Part shown: positions 11,134 to 22,988 of the stretch, piece after piece
Layout of the letters: each line of letters opens with the position of its first letter
Numbering within the stretch: the first letter of the stretch is position 1
NCBI GenBank assembly: GCA_001910725.1
Contig: MJGA01000004.1
Coordinates: 2,046,001 to 2,110,000, forward strand
Length of the DNA: 64,000 bases
Source of the DNA: Phanerodontia chrysosporium
Lineage: Eukaryota; Basidiomycota; Agaricomycetes; Polyporales; Phanerochaetaceae
Direction of reading: 5' to 3'
Program-made: the position numbers and the translations under genes
The notes under the pieces: generated by a model
What the model was told of the DNA's origin: nothing
Seen by the model: only the letters and a program-made list of their open reading frames with translations
Database searches by the model: none

Positions 11134-14040
11134 TCAGCCCTCGTCCATCACGTCCTCCGCGCTCTCGTCCTTGACTGTCTCGAGCAGCTTCCGAATCTTA
11201 TTGATGCTTTTCGGAGACACGTCTCGAGCTATCGCAAGCGTCTGCGCAGACTTGACCTTGTCTCCCATGAGTCGATACACCTTCGCAAGCTGGAAAATGA
11301 CGTTCGACTCGTCTGGGGACGTATCCCGAAGCGCCTCGAGATCCTGTGCGGCGAGCTGAAGCAGACGCCACGCAAAAGTCAAATTCATCAGCCGGCGTTT
11401 TCCACGCTCAAGGCAAACGAGTTTATCACAAACCTTGTATTTCTTCATGGCGATAAGCACCTTCGCTCTGTGATAACGCACCAGCGCATTGTCTTGAGAC
11501 AGGCGCACAGCCTCGTTGAACAGATCCAAGGCGGCTTCGAGGTTGCCCTGCCTCTCCTTTACCTGTCAGACGAGCACGAGCCTGATTAGGAATTGCCAGC
11601 ACAGGCGCGGCCGCATGTCCGAACTCACCATGCCCACGCAGCCGAGCAAAACGGCGTTATGTGGGTGGATCTCAGCCGCTTTACCGTAATGGTATTCCGC
11701 CTGTCGCAGTCGACTCATCCTCATGTAGCACGTCCCTAGTCCGTACCTGCAAAAAAATTCAGGCAACCCTGTGATAAGCGGCCTCTCGCCAATCATAGAC
11801 CGAAATGCAACTCACCAGGCATTGTAATGCCGCGCGTCCGCGTGCAGTGCAAACTCAAAGAACGTGATCGCCTTATCCAGGTCGTCGTCAATGGACTCGT
11901 GTCCACTGAGCGTGTAAGCGTAGGCACATGTTGGGTCCAGTTGTGCCGCACGGTGAAAGCATGTCAAGGCCTGTGATCGTTCCTTCTGCAGGGAGAAGCA
12001 GTTGCCCACGGCAATCCAGGCTTCGGGCGACCGAGGATTGATAGCGAGTAGCTCGTGCGCCAGGAAGGACAGCTTGACGTGCCGCTGCAAGTGCCAGAGC
12101 AGGGTCGAGTAAACTTCCATGTCCCAAAGCCGGTAGGGCTCCAGCGCTCTGACGGCCTCGAAGGCTCGTTCAGCCTGCGGGATGAAGCTGACTTAACTCG
12201 GAGGAGGTAAAACACCGCGTGTTGGACTCACAGCGTAGTACTCTCCCATCTCATAATGGGCCTTGCCCACCATGGCCATAACCCAGGCGGATCGCTGGTG
12301 CTCCACTGGTAGCCTCTCCAACGCTTCCAGACAAGTGCGGCACTCGTACATGGCGAGTGCCCGCGTCGCGGTTGCGCACGTTCGCATCAGATTGTAGATG
12401 GCATAATCTGCCAACTCCATCTCGTAAGCTTCTTGCGCGGCCTGCGACTGCTGTGCCGCTACTCCAGAGCTACTCTGGCCTTCAGATCCCGGGGAGGGCG
12501 CCCGTGAAAGGGCCATGGGCTCTTCGTCCATCTCAGATTCAGAATTTGAACGTGTCCGTGCAGGGCCACGCCGTCGCTCCTTGGCATTCTGTCAGATACG
12601 CTGTAAGCCCTGCGATTCGCCAGCGTCGAGTTAACTCCGACACCACTCACTTTGGCCGGAGGCTTTGTCGTTTTATTATTGGCTCCTAGCTGCAGTCTTG
12701 AGCTACGTCGCGCGGGCCCCATCGTGCCTGGTGGTATCCGCTGCTCTGTCGTCCCCCTCAATGTCGTGGCCGCGTTAGACCTAGAGGACGTCGCCGAATC
12801 CTGGACACGACGACCGGGAGATGAGAAGATATTAGCAATGGTCAGGGCCGGGCGTGCGCGTGCCTTTGAGCTTTTCGAGCGATCGTCCGCCCCCTCCAGA
12901 GCTGCGCCAGCGGACTTGGACGGCTTAACGTGGTTCGAGTCTGCGGCGCTAGAGGGCAGGACGCGCTGGCGAACAGTAGAACGAAGCTTCTTGGCCACTG
13001 GGCCCATTTCATCGGCTGAGGAAAGGGGACGCACAGCAGGTGGTAAGACCGCGTCTGACGGCCCAGCTTGCGATCTGCTCGCGGGGAGGCCTGGCGCCTT
13101 GAATTGGAACGAGTCCTCCGCGAAGAAAGAAGAGTCTACCGTTGATCTAAGGTGATTGGTGAGCATACATAGAGCACAGAGCAAAATCTCAAACACATAC
13201 AGCGAATCACGCGGTCCCGCTGGTCTGGACTGTGTGGTGTCGGGACGATAGTTGCGGAAGAGGCCGCCATTGCTGCCCGCAGCAGGCGTAAAGAATCCCG
13301 CTCCAGTGGCCGTTGGCCTGAATAGTGTTTCCTCCCCAGGGGCAGGTTTACGCGGTGGCGGTCGAGGGGGAAGGATGTCGTCCACATCCGACACATTACC
13401 TGGTGCAGCGCCAGCTATCAGGAGGGCGCTCAACGCGTCAGAGGAAGAGTAAACATGCCTAGTGCACATAGGCCTTCAAAGGCTTCCCATATCATAGGAT
13501 TGAGCGCGAGGGCCTGCTGGAAGCTGTGCCGAGCACTGTCAGGGAGGTTCCCTTTCAGAGCCATCTCGCCGGCACGACAGTGGAGTACAGCAGGTTCTGG
13601 GAATGCGGTAGCAGCTCGTGCCTCCATGGATGCTGCTCGAATGCCAAAGACAGGTGAGCGCAGAAGGGGGCGTAAATAGTAGTGCACGTACGCGTCGGCG
13701 TATACAGCGGATCTTTCAGACACTCCTCCAACGCGTCCCGCGCCTGCCTGTGCCTTCCCAGGGCCGTACAGCACTTTGCCCTAATCTCCGCGCATCCAGA
13801 GCATCTATCCGTCGCGGGACGGTTTACAAAATGATGTGCCATGTGTGGTTGACCAGACTGGAGGAGTGCGGTGGCATAGAGATGTCGGGCGTCATGGGTC
13901 TGACCCATGGCGTAGTACCGCTCCGCGTAAAACACGGCCGAGCGGTGCAGGTTGGCGTCGAGACATGACCAGATGAGTTGCGCAAATCGTGCTGGCAGGC
14001 GTCTGTCGCCCGATGTGGACGAGCTGGCTTCTGCTTGCAT
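11134..14040 (-). CDS. CDC27: APC/C subunit Cdc27 (APC3), TPR protein
   Basis: TPR scaffold of the anaphase-promoting complex that docks Cdc20/Cdh1 and Doc1 IR tails. About eight short introns divide roughly 800 codons. The N-terminal TPR block reads AVFYAERYYAMGQTHDARHLYATALL and continues to ARHSFQQALALNPMIWEAFEGLCALG. A disordered Ser/Arg-rich linker follows (12600-13400), then C-terminal TPRs: LLAINPRSPEAWIAVGNCFS, HADARHYNAWYGLG, YHYGKAAEIHPHNAVLLG, and finally the family-diagnostic VIFQLAKVYRLMGDK near the stop. Start ATG at 14040 (MQAEASSS) leads directly into the first helix. Domain order and length fit Cdc27 and not Cdc16 or Cdc23. Intact throughout. Confidence 0.92.
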
Positions 14041-14386
14041 GAGTTCCCGTAGTCCGTCGAGACGGGTTTAGACGCATAAGACTGTGTGGCGGAACGCAGG
14101 TCAGAGCAGACTAGTGGGATACAAGTTGTTGAACAGCTTCGTGGCGAGTCTCGCAGTAGTATGGATGCGAGTCGGATTTCAGGTGACAAGTGCAAGGGAG
14201 AGCCCACCAAGTCACGTAAACGAACCGCGACCTCATCACGTGACAAAGTGGGCGCATCAAATATGTCGGGAGTCCCCTCATAGAGCAAGAATCCTTTCAC
14301 GCTCAATGAAAGCACATGGAAAGGCAGATTATATTGTCTCATGTACAGTTGCATTGTATTCCTCGCACAGCAGATCATAAGCGGGA
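14041..14386. other. Intergenic between CDC27 start and CCT1 stop
   Basis: CDC27 upstream region overlapping the CCT1 3' flank. It contains TCACGTGAC at about 14235-14243, an E-box-type site. No gene seen. Confidence 0.35.
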
Positions 14387-16437
14387 TCAGTGCCCATGCG
14401 GGTCCGGCTCGCCCTTTGATTCTAGAATGACATGTTTTAGGTCCGGTCAAATTGCCACAGGACAGCGCTCCGAGAACTTACCTGGTACGCACTGGATGGC
14501 GTCGTCGATGCGAAGCAGAGACACAGCCGCCTCAAAGGCCGACTTGAGGCTGCGCACCTTGCTGACAGTCGGCTCGAGAATGCCGGCCGTCACGTTATCG
14601 CGCACTTCGCCGTTGAGGAGGTCGAGGCCGTAGCGCAGGAGGGCCTTCTTCGGATCGCCCGCAGGTGCGTTCTGTGCGGCATTGTGGTACGCACGCAACT
14701 TCGCAACCAGCTCGGTCGAGTCCTTGGCGGCATTGACGGCCAGCTGCTTGGGAATGACGAGCAGTGCATTCGCAAACTCGGCGATTGCCAGCTGCTCCCT
14801 CGAACCCTATTCAATACAAATCGGAATCGGAATGAGTCCATGTCGGCGGTAAAGGCTGCGACGCACCAATGTTGTCGCAAAGTTCTCAAGGTAGATGCTC
14901 AGTGCAGTCTCCACCGCACCGCCGCCGGGGACGACGGAACCACTCTCGAGCGTGCGCTTGATAACGGAGAGCGTGTCGTGTAGGGCACGTTCCATCTCGT
15001 CCAGCATGTAGTCATTGGCACCGCGAAGCACTATCGATGCCGAGTTGACGACCTTCGTGCCCTTAATGAGGATCAACTCGTCGTCGGAGATACGTTCCTG
15101 GACGACTTCCTCGGCATGACCAAGGTAACTCGGTTCGAATGACTCCTCCCCTTCGAGGTTGGCAAGACTCGACACGAGAGTGCCTCCAGTGGCCTTCGCG
15201 ATGCGGCGAAGATCCTCCTTCCGGCAGCGACGAACAGCCATAGCACCAGCCTCGACGAACTCCTTCAGGCACAGATCGTCAATGCCCTTGGTCGTGAGCA
15301 CAACATTGGCACCGGCCGCGAGAATCTTCCTGACACGCTCGAGCGTGATCTCGGACTCCCTATGTGAATGTAAATGACGGAAATACACCAAAGCCTCGAG
15401 TTAGAGACGAACCTCCGACGGATATCCTCAAGCTGCGACGGATCATCCACGAGGATCTGAACACCGAGCTGCATCCGCGCTTTCTGTAGGTTGATATCAA
15501 GGCACGCAATCTTAGCGTTGGTTATCCGCGTCTTCATTGCTGGGTCCGTTCAATGCCAAAAACACAAAAAACGATAGCGATCCAACACACCTTGGCTGGC
15601 TACCGTGCAGTTCAGCGCGTAGCCCTTGACGAACAAGGATTCCCGAGCACTTCGGCCGTGGCCTTCAAAACGTTGACTGCCTTCACAGGGTACTTGATGT
15701 CTCCGCGGTTGTTGATAGTCTTGACAGCCAGCATAGCATCGACGGCCATAGGAGCGAACAAATCGTCGTCGCTATTCGCCCCCTCTGAGCATACCAAGCG
15801 CGCAGCACACGAATGACGACTTACCCGCCGATGATCTTGCTCGACATACTCGTCTTAGCTGCATTAATCAGGGCATCACGGCCGAGAGCATCGACTTTCA
15901 CGCTCAGCTGATCCTGCATGAACTTGCATGCCTCCCTGCATGCCAGCCTGTATCCGGTGATGATCGTGGTGGGGTGGATTTTCTGTTTCACGAGTTCATT
16001 CGCGCGGCGGAGGAGTTCCGCGGCAATGATAACGACGGATGTGGTACCATCACCGACTTCACGGTCCTGCTTTTGGGCAAGGTCAACGAAGACGCGGCCA
16101 GCGGGGTTCTCGACCGCCAGCAAGGAGAGGATGGTCGCGCCGTCATTGGAGATTGTAACTTCCTGAAACCTGACTCAGACAAGATCTTCATCAAAAGTTT
16201 ATGCGCACGCACTCCAATGTTGTCCACGAGCATCTTGTCCAGGCCCAAGGGACCGAGTGAACTTTTCACGATGTTCGCGATGGATTGGGCAGCCACGACT
16301 TGAGACACGACTTTCAGCACAAGTTTCCTGCATACAGTTTACTACTACGCACCATTTTGATCCCTGATGTCCTGTCCTGAAACTCGGTCTCCTCCCAGGA
16401 AAGCACCTGCCCTCGGGTCGCGCTGGAACATAGACAT
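14387..16437 (-). CDS. CCT1: CCT/TRiC chaperonin alpha subunit (TCP1)
   Basis: Subunit 1 of the cytosolic chaperonin that folds actin and tubulin. Start ATG at 16437 gives MSMFQRDPRAGAFLGGDR; an in-frame upstream ATG near 16512 would add about 25 residues and is less likely. Signatures in order: IVKSSLGPLGLDKMLVD, the ATP-binding DREVGDGTTSVVIIAAELL, IHPTTIITGYRLACREA, INAAKTSMSSKIIGG (alpha-type), TTKGIDDLCLKEFVEAG, and GGAVETALSIYLENFA. The last intron joins to a tail ending GEPDPHGH, stop at 14387-14389, as in other fungal TCP1 proteins. About six introns. The alpha assignment rests on these subunit-specific strings. Intact. Confidence 0.94.
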
Positions 16438-17357
16438 GGTGGTAGATGAGTTTCGTGAGCGCTTCAAGTCGCGACTTGTCGACTGTTCTGGAGGAGGGCG
16501 CTTAATCATTCTGCCTTACGTCAGCAGATTTTGTCTGCCAGAGTGTCCCTTGGGCAAGTAGCTTCCTACAACAGTGACAGAGTGAGAGCAATATATAGAT
16601 ACACAGCACTCTAGATGCAAGTACACCGGTGTGCTCTGTGACAGGAACTCTATGTAATGTCTGTCAAGTTCAGCGTCCTGCGTCATTTACTTATATTACC
16701 TAAGTACCTGATAGCCCTTTCAGGATGGTGCAGGTAAAGACCCACTAAATATCTCAACGAAGGCTTCGGTTGTTAGTAGTATTATGAAGATGCTATACCC
16801 CGTACTAAAACACTATCAGAGCTTGTATTCGACAAGGACTTACCGACGCAATCTGCTCTGACTTTTCGAAGTGGTAGCGCGCGCCGACGGTGCGATTCCC
16901 TCAGAAGTCATATGACATGACGCATCGTCTTAGGGAAATACTCAGTTGTCTGATATCACAAGCTTCGCGGGTCGCTCAGTGTAATGTCACGGCCTCCTAA
17001 TAGACGATGGTCGGTGAGTCCGATTTGACACATATTTCCTCGCGCCGATATTGCTCAGGCTTATTCCGCCGTGTGACTGCTATCACAATACCCAAGTATG
17101 AGACTGGGAAGCAACACCATTTGGTACACAGCGGACCAGTTGGAGTCAAGTGATATCCTGGATTTCATGCCATGGATATCCTCGCCTGCCAAATCGGTGG
17201 CGGTAGTCGTCTGGCAAGGGCCGAGACCGAATTTGGACTCCGCGGCGTCGGTGACGCGCAGGGAACGCACAGGCGGCACACATCGCCTCCTAGCCTTGCG
17301 CTGTACGCACACCCTAGGTATACACACCGCCCGTCTGGCCCCCATAGCGAACGCGAG
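16438..17357. other. Divergent intergenic region, CCT1 / MIT-domain gene
   Basis: AT-richer than its surroundings. ATATATAGAT at 16591-16600 is TATA-like on the plus strand but 750 nt from the next start. No coding signal or RNA gene recognised. Confidence 0.35.
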
Positions 17358-19094
17358 ATGCCCCCAGTTGACTCACCTCTGAATGCGGTATGCCCGCTCA
17401 TCTGTGACACACTGTGTTCTGGTGCTCAGCGACGCACAATAGGCGCATCAGCATGCAGCCAACGCCGACGACTTCATGGCGCAAGGCCTGCTGATTCCGG
17501 CTTCTGAGGAGCATTACAAGGCTGCTGAGGCTTTGAGGCCGCATACCAAGCCTCCACGGAAGAGAATGTGCGCTGCATCCTGCTGTCTGGATGCTTGTGC
17601 GCGTGCCGCAGGTACTCACCGCTCCGTCTCAGACGAAGCGCACGCTGCGCATGCTCTACAATGAACATCGTAAAGCGGGAAAAGAGCTGCAACGGCGAAT
17701 CGAGAAATTGAGGCAAGAGAACAAGGATCCATCGCTGCCCCAGAAGCCCTTGCGGAGTGCGAGTCCCACCAACGCGGCCTCGGCCGCGCCCCCGCGTGCG
17801 CCATCGCCCCTTCCACAGGCATTGCGCAACCTTTCAGATTCGCAGCAGACAGTAGATGAATCGTTCATGCTGCTGGGGCAGCGCGTGAGTCCCTCTACTT
17901 CTGGGTTCGCCTTCGAGCTCATTCCCTGCCTACAGAGTGAACCAGGCGATGCATTCAATCACTTCTGGAAGATTACTGAAGGCATGCTCGAGCACTTGTC
18001 TCAGCCTGTGGCGTTCGCGACAGCACCCCTTGCGCCCCCTGAGAACAATGGTGGTAGCGACACTGATGTAGACGACCCCATCTCCAAAACCCTTTCGCGC
18101 GGTCTCGGCTTCGTGAAAGCAGCAAAGTCCCGCATGCTCACCCGAAATGACTCATCTGGCAACGTATCTTCTGACTCTGACCGCGCTCGGGCAGGTATTA
18201 GCACGTTCCCGCCAAAACCCCAAACAATAGATGACTGGGATGACGAGATTGCGAGCGGTAAGCAAGACGTAGGCTGGGAGATGTACCATGCTGACCAACC
18301 TTTCAAGATGATGACATGGTAGATTCCTTCTTCGTTATTCCATCCAAGGCGGATCCGCCGGTGTCTGTCCTGAAGCAAGAGAACGCCTCGCTGAAGGCAC
18401 AGCTGGAGAAGCAGCGAGAGCGTTTGGAGATGGCCGAACGACTGCTTAAGCAGCGCCAGGAGCAAGATCAGCATCTGCGCGAGAGCATCATGCTTGCCCG
18501 TAAGGAGGTTTGTATTCTGTGTAGTCTATGTTTCGAGTCGGAGGCTCACGTACTGTAGGCACAGCGTGCCATGGTGTCATCGATGGCCCTGCGGCCACCT
18601 CAAGCGCCGGCAGCTATAGGTCTTGCGCCGTCCCCAGTAGCTCCAGTGATACCCGCGCCATCCGCACCTCCCGCACCTGTCGTGCCAGACATAACTGCAT
18701 TGAAGATCAATGTGCCTCCGGTATCTCCAACAGCAGCCTCAGCGGCTCCTGGCAGAGACCAAGAGGCACAGCTTCTTCGCCGAGTCCGCGAGCTGGAAGA
18801 AGAAATACGACATCTTCGTGCGGAGAACGAGAAAAATGTGAGAAATATCTGGCGGACAGGCTCACCACTATCTGATGTGCTGTTCCGCCACAGAAAGCGA
18901 TGATTGCGAAGTATCGCGAGCGCTGGGAAAAACTGAAGGAGTCGGCAAGGAAAAAGAAGCAAGCGAAGGCGGCCTCGGATACCACTAATGTAGTCAACGA
19001 CCGAATCGAAGAGGAGCCCGAGGCTGAAGCGGAAGCAGAACGCGATGATTGTCGACCTCAAAAGCAGACAGAGGTACTTTCAAACATCGATTAG
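17358..19094 (+). CDS. MIT-domain plus coiled-coil protein (Atg38/NRBF2-like layout), with a one-base frame break
   Basis: N-terminal MIT-like helical bundle: AHQHAANADDFMAQGLL, IPASEEHYKAAEA, FEAAYQASTEEN, and TKRTLRMLYNEHRKAGKELQ. Later come a disordered Pro/Ser region and two coiled coils (LKAQLEKQRERLEMAERLL; LLRRVRELEEEIRHLRAEN) and a basic tail. MIT domains bind ESCRT or vesicle proteins; an N-terminal MIT followed by coiled coil recalls Atg38/NRBF2 of the autophagy PI3-kinase complex, but that is only an analogy. Start MPPVDSPLNA at 17358 joins across an intron ending AATAG. Between KAAEA and FEAAYQ (T-run 17532-17534) the conserved reading needs one extra base, so as printed the frame is broken in the first domain. 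Five other introns join in frame. Confidence 0.72.
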
Positions 19095-19333
19095 CTATTT
19101 CTCGCTTTCTGCGACTAGTTCCATTCATCCGGAGCACATGCGTCGTCTTGTTGTATGACTCTTTATGCTGTCGAGCCACTACGTTCTACGCTGGATTCGA
19201 CCCGCACGTGTACACTTTCTTGTATAGTAATCGCTACAATAGTTCTGGATACATCGATCTGCAACACCTGCAGGTTAGTCTCTGGTGAAGTCTGAGTGAA
19301 AATGAGGGGTACCTAAGCCGAGTCCTGGCTGCA

Positions 19334-19976
19334 TTAGGCGAAGAGCCCGAAATCGACGATCTTCAATGAGGGGACTGCTGCTTCAAAAACTTGGATAGCC
19401 TCGGCAAGCCTGTCTGCAGGAACTGCGCCACCGTCCGAAGTCTTCGTGGGGACGTTCATGGTCATCACAAAGTCGACATTCTTAGCCTCGACCCTGAACA
19501 ACGCCAGGAGGATATGGACCTCGTCGAGCTCGGAAGCGTTGAATTTCGAGACAAGCTGGGTGCCACGCAGGACAGTAGGGGCAGGAGTATTGCCATTACG
19601 TTTAGTTGTCACTGCGACATCAGTAACAGTCGCGTTCGAGGCAGAGTTGTCGTGTGCAAGTGCCTCAAAGTGGAACCTGAAGCCATCGTGAGTATGTGGT
19701 ATCCGGATATCACAGTGTACGTACTTGGCTGCCTCCTCAGGGTCTGTAGCAGCTACTCTCTCTAACACCTCGAAGATGATACTAACACCCGAGCTAGGCG
19801 AAAGGAACACCTCCTGAGTGTCAGGGATCTGGCGCAAGTCCCTTCAGAGTGACCATCTTTAGGTCGTCATCGCGGGTTCGACAAGTGAGTTATGCAACAG
19901 CGTACGATGCATCAACCAGGGAAGAGGGTAGAGTCACGGTAATAGCACCGCCGAATAGCTCACGGGTAGAGGACAT
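19334..19976 (-). CDS. MOG1: Mog1 (Ran GTPase-binding nuclear import factor)
   Basis: Three exons give about 187 aa, the usual size. The start MSSTRELFGGAITVTLP at 19976 carries the family signature ELFGGAI, and DLRQIPDTQEVFLSP follows, a hallmark of Mog1/PsbP-like folds. The end reads VPADRLAEAIQVFEAAVPSLK. Mog1 binds Ran/Gsp1 and promotes nucleotide release in nuclear transport. Introns of about 60 nt lie near 19845-19907 and 19680-19730, the latter joining EEAAK to FHFEALAHD. Divergent from NDC80 with 208 bp between start codons. Confidence 0.9.
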
Positions 19977-20184
19977 CCTACAAAAGTCGGCGAGAGGATA
20001 GATGGAGACAAGCGCGCCCGCGATTCGCGCATGAGCGAGGGGGACCACGTGACCAGACCAGACGCGGTTTCGCGTGGACCGCGACGACCTTGATTCTCCC
20101 CATCCTCATCGCCGACAGGTATTCCTTCGCGCCCGCCGTTCGCACATCTGCATATGCTCACAATTGAACTCAGCAGCCCTCCTC
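19977..20184. promoter_or_regulatory. Divergent MOG1/NDC80 promoter with E-box and E2F-like site
   Basis: The 208-bp spacer contains CCACGTGAC (about 20045-20053) and GGTTTCGCGTGG (about 20066-20077). The latter includes TTTCGCG, resembling E2F/SBF-MBF recognition sites. No TATA box. Motif meaning is inferred by analogy with yeast and animal cell-cycle promoters. Confidence 0.4.
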
Positions 20185-22531
20185 ATGGCGGACTTCAGGC
20201 GACGTTCAACAATGCAAGCAGCGGCGGACCCGTATGGGAATGTGCGGGGACCATCCTCAGGAATACCCATGCCTTCCACCGTGAAGAAGTCTAGCCATGG
20301 CAGAATGTCTATGTCTGGCCCAGCAATGCGCGCGCCGTACCCTATGCCGAACCACGGACCAGGCCCGACCCCGAGAGCGATGATGCGCTCGCAGAATATG
20401 AATCCGCTGCTCATGAGTGCGAGCAAGCCAAACTTTGGACGGACACCGGTACAAAGGTGCGCTTCCGAGCTTCGTATAGCGGACATGCTACCCAATTCTA
20501 TCCATTGAAGGACGGTCTCTCATGTAATCCCTGTCTCTGCAGTAGCACACGTCGCGGCTCCATGTGGGCCGGAGGTGCGCAAGGCAATGTTGCCTCGACG
20601 AGTCAAGCTGCGAAAGACACCAGACCTCTGAGGGAACGATCATACCAAGTCAAGATGCGACAGGACATTGTTGACTGGTGTCGAGCGAATGAATTGGACG
20701 TCTCGCCGCAAGTCCTGCAAAATATTACCGCGAAAGACTTCAGAGTCATTTTCGAACAGCTCGTGCAATGCCTGGATCCAGACTGGCACTTCGACCCCAA
20801 CAAGAACCTGGGAGACCAGCTTATACAAGCCTTGAAAGCATTGCACTACCCCTTTGTCAGTTCAATTGACTTGAAGTGGCTTTCTGCGCCTGGAGCACCG
20901 TATTCATGGCCATCGTTGCTGGGCATGTTGCACTGGCTAGCCGAACTTGGCCGGGTACGCTCCTTGTCTATATGCTCGTTGGCCACTGCGTTGACCTACT
21001 TGCGTGTAGGCAAAGCGGGACTACCTCGAGAGCGGTGACCCCACACTACAAGAACCGGATCAGGTCCCAGTCGCTTTCGAGAACGACCAAGCTCTCGTCT
21101 TTGAGCATTATGTGACGACCTACGAAGCGTTCCTCCTCGGAGCCGACGTGTATCCAGAGCAGGAACGGATAATCGAAGAGCGTTATGGTACGTGCCATGC
21201 ACGCTCTACATAATCGGCCACGCTGATTATACCTGGCAGCTAAGAAGGATGAACAAGTTGTGGCTGAGCTGCAGGCACAAAAGGAGAAGCTAGCACAAGT
21301 TGAAGCAGAACTAGAGATCCTCAAGAAAGCGCCGGTGTGTCTGGGCATTGGTTGCTTTATCTTAAACACACTCTGAACATGCTTTTAGCCACCTATCAAG
21401 AAACTGGAGGATAGCCACGCGTTGTTGGGCAAAGATAGGATCAAATTTGAGGAATGTCTACGTGTCTATGAAGAACGAAGAGTCAAATTGGACAACTCGA
21501 TCGCGATCAACAACGATGAGATTGAGCATATGTGTACGTGCGTCTGTGCCCTTGACCACTCGACGTGACTGACACCCCTGACTCGCAGCGAAGACGATCG
21601 AGGAACTGAATGCTGAACAGAGTCGTTTGGCATCCATCGTCAAAGTGCAGAACCTTTCCCCGGAGGAGGTCCTACGCATGAATACTGAGCACGAAACGCT
21701 CTCCAATGATCTGAAAACGCTCAAGAGCAAAATCGCCGAGTCGACTAAGACGATCAACAAGCTTGAAGTGTCGTTGGGCAAGAAGACCGCCGACGCAGAG
21801 GAAGCCATTGACACGTACAACGGTCTGCTCACGACACTGGAGCTCTTTCCGCCACTGCCAGCACCCCTTGAAGACGTCAACCTCGTGCTGCGCATGAACT
21901 CCGCGGCATCCGATCCACGGCAACTCCTCACGGGCCCTGACATTGCGGAGGTCGTGAAGCCAAGCCTTGCTGTCATCGCCGACCAGAAGCGTCAGCAACG
22001 TGCTGAAGTCGAAAACGAGAGGATCGCGGTGGACAACGACCTCGATCAGCTGGTCACTGCATGCGAGAACATGGAGGAGGAGGTACTCGACGTTCTCAAG
22101 AAGGCAAACGCGCTGAACGACCAGGCGGAAGAGCTCCGAGAGGTGTGTGATCTAGGCGCTTTGCGACGTCCGCCCGATGTTGATTATGCTATTGCAGATG
22201 GTGCAGCGGGAGGTGCTCGCAAGCAATGCTGAGGCAGAACGGCTGGAAGAGGCATTAGCACAAGCGCGGTCCGCTGCAAAGGCGCATGGCGTTGGTGTGA
22301 AAGCACGGCTACAGGCCCTTCAAATAGCGTGCGTCTGACATTGCCGGACTTCTGACTATGCATGCCGCTGACTGTGGAGAAACTAGGTACAAGGAGCAGG
22401 TGGCAAAGGTCAACCGCCTCCGTGACGATACCGTGCGCGAGATCATCAAGAACAGCAGCGACATTGTCATGTTCAAGGAGGAGGTCTCTAAGCAGCTCAA
22501 GCACCTGCGCGACTTTGCAGAGGCGAATTAA
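20185..22531 (+). CDS. NDC80: Kinetochore protein Ndc80/Hec1
   Basis: Microtubule-binding arm of the Ndc80 complex. A basic, Pro/Ser-rich N-terminal tail (MADFRRRSTMQAAADPYG onward) is followed by the calponin-homology head: DTRPLRERSYQVKMRQDI, LQNITAKDFRVIFEQLVQ, LDPDWHF, LKALHYPFVSSIDLKWL, and SWPSLLGMLHWLAELGR. Long coiled coil follows (EELNAEQSRLASIVKVQNL, the conserved QNLSPEEV and RMNTEH region) to a C-terminal globular part ending KHLRDFAEAN. Seven or so short introns, including 20456 to about 20541 and one after LAELGR, join in frame. About 640-660 aa, normal for fungi. No defect seen. Confidence 0.94.
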
Positions 22532-22988
22532 TACTAGTCATGACAGCTATTGGATTTTTATTTGGCTCCGTTGCTTCTCTTACGATATGTTGTACTTATT
22601 GGCTCATATAGTTACTGTATCCCTAGTACCCTCTTCTGGCACTACAAGGATTCTTTTCCCCGATTCGAGGTCGCAACTTCCTAGTACGAAGAATTCTGAA
22701 GACATATACCTTCTAGTAGTGTATTGTACGTATCAGACGACGGCGTGCAACGAGCATAGACCGTCTCTCCAGGCTACAATGGTCAAGTCAGGCAACGAAA
22801 CTCTAAGAAGATTCGAAACTGTCCAAGGGCCTGAAAGCGATGATTACCAACCACTACTGAACCCAGCTAAAAGGAGACATTAAACTAGTATGGCTACAGG
22901 AGATATGTGATGTCCGAGTCGGAGTTTGTGCCCGAGAACAAGGAGGAAAGCGTCGAAAGCGAGTCGAGAGCGGGAGGGGATGGAACTA
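22532..22988. other. Convergent 3' region, NDC80 / carboxylesterase
   Basis: AT-rich, stop-dense in all frames, consistent with two 3' UTRs. Nothing else recognised. Confidence 0.4.
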
